Positions 59,997-64,000 of a stretch of 64,000 bases of DNA are shown here, piece by piece; position 1 is the first letter of the stretch, and the number at the start of each line of letters is the position of its first letter. A program made the translations under genes and the position numbers. The DNA comes from Macrobrachium rosenbergii (lineage: Eukaryota; Arthropoda; Malacostraca; Decapoda; Palaemonidae): contig NC_089781.1 in NCBI RefSeq assembly GCF_040412425.1, positions 51,550,227 to 51,614,226 of the forward strand, in the 5' to 3' direction. The notes below the pieces were generated by a model. That model made no database searches and was not told the origin of the DNA. It saw only the letters and a list, made by a program, of their open reading frames with translations.

Positions 59997-61586
59997 ATGC
60001 GGCTCATCTTAATAATCGTAATACTTTAATTCGTGTCATCAGAAGTTGTCATCCGAAAGGGTGCACTACTAGAGAAAAGGGGATCTGTGAAATTAATAAA
60101 GGATATAGGAATTGTGAGTACTGATATATCTTCAGTGCTTATCAATGAAATGACTTTGAAAGATGTTCAAAAAGAACTCAGATCCATAATACAGAAGAGT
60201 GATAATAACAGAGCCTTACCACTGTTGAAAAGATTAGATAATGACATAGAAAATATCCTAAATTCAAGGTCCAAAAGATCCCTCTTACCTTTTATAGGAA
60301 CAGCACCAAATCAATTATTTGGAGTCGCAACTGAATCTAATGTAGAAAAAGAAAAGGCTCGTAACTAAAAAGCTGGAACAATGGGCAGCAGCAAGAGGTA
60401 CAGTAATAAATAAAGTGATAACTTCTCAAAACTTAAATGTCCAAGGAATAGAAAAGCTAAAGGTATTCATTAGTAAAGTTAACCAAGATGTCAAAAAGGA
60501 AATGTCCAAGGAATAGAAAAGCTAAAGGTATTCATTAGTAAAGTTAACCAAGATGTCACAAAGGAACTAAATATGATAGAAAACCAACAGTTGCTGAATA
60601 ATTTTGTACTGGAGAGTGAAATTATCTTGCAAGAACAGAGAGACATGTTAAACGCAGTTTTGTTAGCTTATGAGGGAATGTTAAGCCCAACACTAATCAC
60701 TCCTAAAGAATTAGAAGATATAATTAATTTTTATTTGGTAGAGGGGCATTATACCCCTATGGTAAAAGATGTTCTAACGTACTATAATCTAATAACCACA
60801 AAGGTGGTGCAGGATAAGATTATTTTAGTGTTACCATTTAATCAGAAAGATGCAGGTTTACTGATGTCTATACATCCTTTCCCCATGTTGATAAAAGAAA
60901 ATGTAATCATTTTCAAATGTCAACAACATCCATTTTGCATTAGAAGAACATAGATTAATGATTTCATTTATTACTGATGCCCAATTAAAAGATTGCATAA
61001 TTTTAAGGGAAAAAGAATACATTTGTAACCTTGATCACCTTTACGAAACTACTAATGCCTATCCTTGCGTTCAAGAAATAATTGACAACAAAAATTAAGA
61101 AAAGGAGTCATGTACGAGTTTATCCAAACACAGATTTGTTTCCATCCTAGTAGAACAGTCAATTTTTGTGTTTTCACTAAATACTGTAACAGCTATAACC
61201 AACTGCCATAATGTAAGTACAGAAGTTACATTCAAGAATGTCCATGCTTTTGATAAGGCTTGCAAGTTAGTTATACCAAACCAGTTGTACTATGAACCTC
61301 ATACTTTCACTGAGTTAAAATTTAAAAAGGATATCCCATGCATGAACTATTCCAAGAGATCAAAGAGTTTCACTTGTCTCAGTTAGAATTAAAACAACTG
61401 AACGAGTTACCATTGGTAGATGAGTTTTTCTACTACAAAGAAAACGTTTCACCAATTTTGTCTCTGTTCAATTTAATCATAATCTTCCTTGTAAATGTGG
61501 TATTTGCAATTTTAATCAAATGTGTAGTAATTTCAAATATTGAGAAGATTATAAAAGAAATTAAAAGGGCCAAAGAAGAAGAATAA
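59997..61586 (+). pseudogene. Env (baculovirus F-like) gene, element E
   Basis: ATG 59997 opens a hydrophobic, signal-peptide-like start (MRLILIIVIL) followed at once by an in-frame TAA (60027-60029); the frame then continues to 60368. A furin-type site RSKR is at 60267-60278, followed by SLLPFIGTAPN, which resembles the fusion peptide of F proteins. Later blocks are LSPTLITPKELE and PFPMLI in frame 60573-60953, NQLYYEPHTF in 61168-61386, and in 61338-61586 a membrane anchor (about FNLIIIFLVNVVFAILI) with a basic cytoplasmic tail. At least three frame changes separate these parts, so no full protein is made. Members of this family mediate entry in errantiviruses. Confidence 0.8.
60435..60564 (+). 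repeat. 65-base tandem duplication in env
   Basis: The segment at 60435-60499 is repeated at 60500-60564 with a one-base difference. It lies in the helical region after the fusion-peptide-like part and adds a frame change. Confidence 0.85.
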
Positions 61587-61893
61587 TGTTCTTATAGACA
61601 TGAATTATTGCCAGTTTCTTTATGTTATTGATTTTTATTATATATTCACTATTGCAGCTAACCATTTTACAATGTGATAGTTCATTGTATGTATGAATAT
61701 TTCTTTAAGTAATGATTCATTGTATTATGTACTTTACTGATCTATTATTTTACCATTATTGCATTAACATGAATTATTCAATATTTTATATGTGTGTGTT
61801 TTACATTATGGGCAATCATATAAGTAATTTGTTTTGTAAGTAAATTAACAACTATCCATTTCTACTATATTTCTATTGTCACATTGAGGGCAG

Positions 61894-62850
61894 TGTGAGA
61901 TAGCGGGACCGAGTGATATGTAGTGATGTAAGGAAAAAGTAGATAGGAAAGCATAAGAGAAAGAATAAAGTGAGAGAGAGAGAGAGAAAGAATAAAGAGA
62001 GGGAGAGAGAGAGAGAGAGAGAGAGAACAACAATTAAGCCTTGGTTGTTATGCATTGCGAGGCTAGAAGTGTCAAGTAAGCTAACCGCAAAAAACCGTCT
62101 TACACGAACTCAAAACAGTGAGCGAGTATATCATGCCCAGGGCCATAAAACTGATCGTAAGATCTGGAAACTGTGCCCTCGCAATTTAGCTGACCAAGGA
62201 TTACTTAGCACCTCATCAGAAGTTAACATTCCAGGCATATCTATAACCCCGCCTTCAACAGGAGCGTCTACATGGAAATTCCATGAAAAGGGGCTGGACA
62301 AAGTGAAGTAGTTCACCATTTCTCCAATTAAACATTCTAGGGAGGATTCATTTACACACGAGGTCATTTCCAATCAAATCCTCTAAGGAGAGATTTTAAC
62401 AACACCCACAACTGTCTTTCCCAATCAAGCTGTTCAAGGGGAGGCCTTGCAGATAAAATCTTCCAATGAGGGACTTCAAAGGAGGAGATGGAAGATAGCA
62501 AGAAGAACCAGGGGTCCAGAGAAGCCAGAAGCCAGAAGAAGAGTATTCGAGTCCCTAGTCACCCACACAAGAAGACGCAGTTCTTCCCCTTGCTTTCGTG
62601 GTCCCAACCAGATTCTGACTGCGGGATACTAACCAGACTTAAACTGAACTTTGACTAGCAAGAGTGGTTTCAAGATAGTAACTGTAACTGTAATTGTACT
62701 TGAGTATGTAGTTAACTTTCATCATTAAAGTAAGAAGCTACCCATTTTGTCTTCATTACACCTTTCTGAGAGATATAATTACATTTAGTTTAATTCCCTT
62801 CAAAATAACAAACTCGTAAGCAGCTGACTACTGAAGAGACGCTGTGGATG
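61894..62850 (+). repeat. 3' LTR of element E
   Basis: Starts near TGTGAGATAGCGGGACC after TTGAGGGCAG, the place and form of the polypurine tract and LTR start in element D (41514). It holds (GA)n at 61973-62026 as in D, then diverges. Its right border is uncertain and lies before about 62930, where family C gag begins. Confidence 0.65.
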
Positions 62851-62929
62851 ACTACTTCGTCGACTTAGAAGAAATATGCAGGTAAGAAGGGAACAATATG
62901 TCACACAAGTTATGAAAATAAACTAGTGC

Positions 62930-63184
62930 ACGACACTTATATGTAAATTCTATCTCAGCTGCATTCAACAATTCACATGCCTCACTTAACTCTCTATCTA
63001 CTTTACCAGAGTCTATTAATGCTTGAATTGAATTACATTTGATTTGTGCCTTAATCATACCACTAGACACATTGCTCCCACAAGTGACTGCTAAAGCAAT
63101 CCACTGTGCTTTAGTCAGGTTGGATTCAGATAACTCTCTGATGGATGGTGCTGCTAAAAACTTCTGAACTTCAAACAGAGCCAT
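62930..63184 (-). pseudogene. Gag N-terminus, second family C copy
   Basis: Starts at ATG 63182-63184 (MALFEVQKFLAAPSIRELSE), which equals the start at 18906 in element C. It stays in frame for about 85 residues (ALIDSGKVDRELSEACELLNA, then AEIEFTYKC) and is cut off near 62930 at the border with element E. Here the frame is undamaged where element C is frameshifted, so it shows the true gag N-terminus. Confidence 0.83.
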
Positions 63185-63304
63185 TTTCTCTAAGTTACTC
63201 AACTAAATAATTTACAATACAATTCAAAACAACTATGTGGTCACTCTCCTATCAAAATATATCCCTAACACCATCAGTATAAACCATAAATCAGAGTGAT
63301 ATTT

Positions 63305-64000
63305 TGTTTTGTTCTCCCGGGTCTGGGCACCAAATAATATTGTCACGAAGTGTACCAAGTACCTGATTGTTACACAGCTAATCACAAAATCCAAAAATTT
63401 GCCTTACTTCAGCCAGATACCTGAACCCTTATAATAATAAAATTACAACTGAACACTCTAAGGGTAACAGTGATCCCTTTAAAATTTACTTGTCACTTGA
63501 AAAATCAAAATAAGTTTATCAAGTTATGTGTGAGGTATTAGAATATACTAGATAAAAAGGGCATCACTCTATCAAACAAATATAATTGTTTCCCTGGTCT
63601 GAATTCACTTCAGTAAACTGAAGGAGAACAAAACATCTTTATCACTTTGCCTTATGCACCCACAAACAACCCTATTCACTGGTGGTCAAAAAATGAAACA
63701 CTTCAAGAATTTAAAATACAAAAATTTATTTTTACCTTGTTTATAATTAGAATTCAGAATCTGAAAAATTTACCATTACTTGAAAACAAGACAAGATTTA
63801 ATTAATTCTTAAACAAGATTAATTTACAAAATTTTAATTTATCAAGAAATTATGTTATCTAAGCACAATTCAAACTATTAAGAATTACTAAAGATTTGAA
63901 AAGGAAATCTTAACAAATGTAAATCAAATCAAGTATGCAATTAAAGTATAAAAATATGTAAAATGTTAAGCAAATAAATGTTAAATCACCAACACAAAAG
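63305..64000 (-). mobile_element. 5' LTR and primer binding site, second family C copy
   Basis: TGGTGCCCAGACCCGGG on the minus strand (about 63318-63334) is the primer binding site. The LTR 3' end GTGACA is at about 63342, and the LTR body continues to the end of the window with the blocks seen at 16967-18744. The element therefore lies on the minus strand with its 5' LTR running out of the window on the right. Confidence 0.88.

Larger units (their letters stand above)
58330..62850 (+). mobile_element. Errantivirus-like Gypsy element E, 3' half
   Basis: Begins inside pol at the sequence corresponding to 38738 in element D (ATACAACAAG, then ATGATGCAG) and runs through integrase, env and a 3' LTR. 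Integrase is interrupted by a hAT-like MITE. The env gene retains more of the family features than in element D. 5' LTR, gag, protease and RT are absent. LTR sequences of D and E differ, so these are two subfamilies. Confidence 0.87.

Overview
The window is eukaryotic nuclear DNA, most likely from an arthropod and plausibly a decapod crustacean. The species cannot be fixed from the sequence. The reasons are a host gene with spliceosomal introns, very long (TA)n and (GA)n microsatellites, Penelope-like elements, Ty3/Gypsy elements of several lineages including an errantivirus-like one with an envelope gene, and tRNA-related foldback repeats. There are no bacterial-style operons, ribosome binding sites or CRISPR arrays. 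Almost all coding sequence belongs to retroelements, most of it broken by frameshifts or stops.

Layout. 1-1338: minus-strand Gypsy gag/pol fragment (A) running off the left edge. 4149-4411: foldback repeat. 4487-5825: minus-strand LTR remnant of family C. 6240-6690: 3' end of a Penelope-like element (PLE). 6780-14664: element B, a Gypsy element with both LTRs. 14877-16134: two minus-strand exons of an SLC7-type amino-acid transporter, the only host gene seen. 16967-25649: element C with both LTRs. 25818-26261: probable solo LTR. 26530-28165: inverted pair of PLE ends. 28525-31138: two foldback repeats and a pogo-like MITE among (TA)n tracts. 32912-42523: element D, errantivirus-like, with both LTRs and an env remnant. 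43223-44385: PLE with GIY-YIG domain. 44466-45718: second family C LTR remnant. 45719-48200: minus-strand Gypsy pieces G and I. 48473-50870: gag-like element J. 53259-56945: element F. 57000-57918: gag fragment H. 58004-58327: LTR scrap of family G fused to element E (58330-62850), an errantivirus-like 3' half with a recognisable env gene. 62930-64000: start of another family C copy on the minus strand.

Three themes stand out. First, retroelements of several unrelated families abut (TA)n tracts at their exact termini, so the tracts look like preferred landing sites. Second, elements B and C (and F and J in part) carry gag with a SCAN-like region, and in B and C integrase precedes reverse transcriptase. 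That is the Gmr1-like order rather than the usual Gypsy order. In B, gag and pol share one frame separated by a single UGA followed by CUA, a known readthrough context. Third, element E keeps a furin-type site, fusion-peptide-like segment and C-terminal membrane anchor in its env remnant.

All family assignments come from reading motifs by eye; no database search was run.
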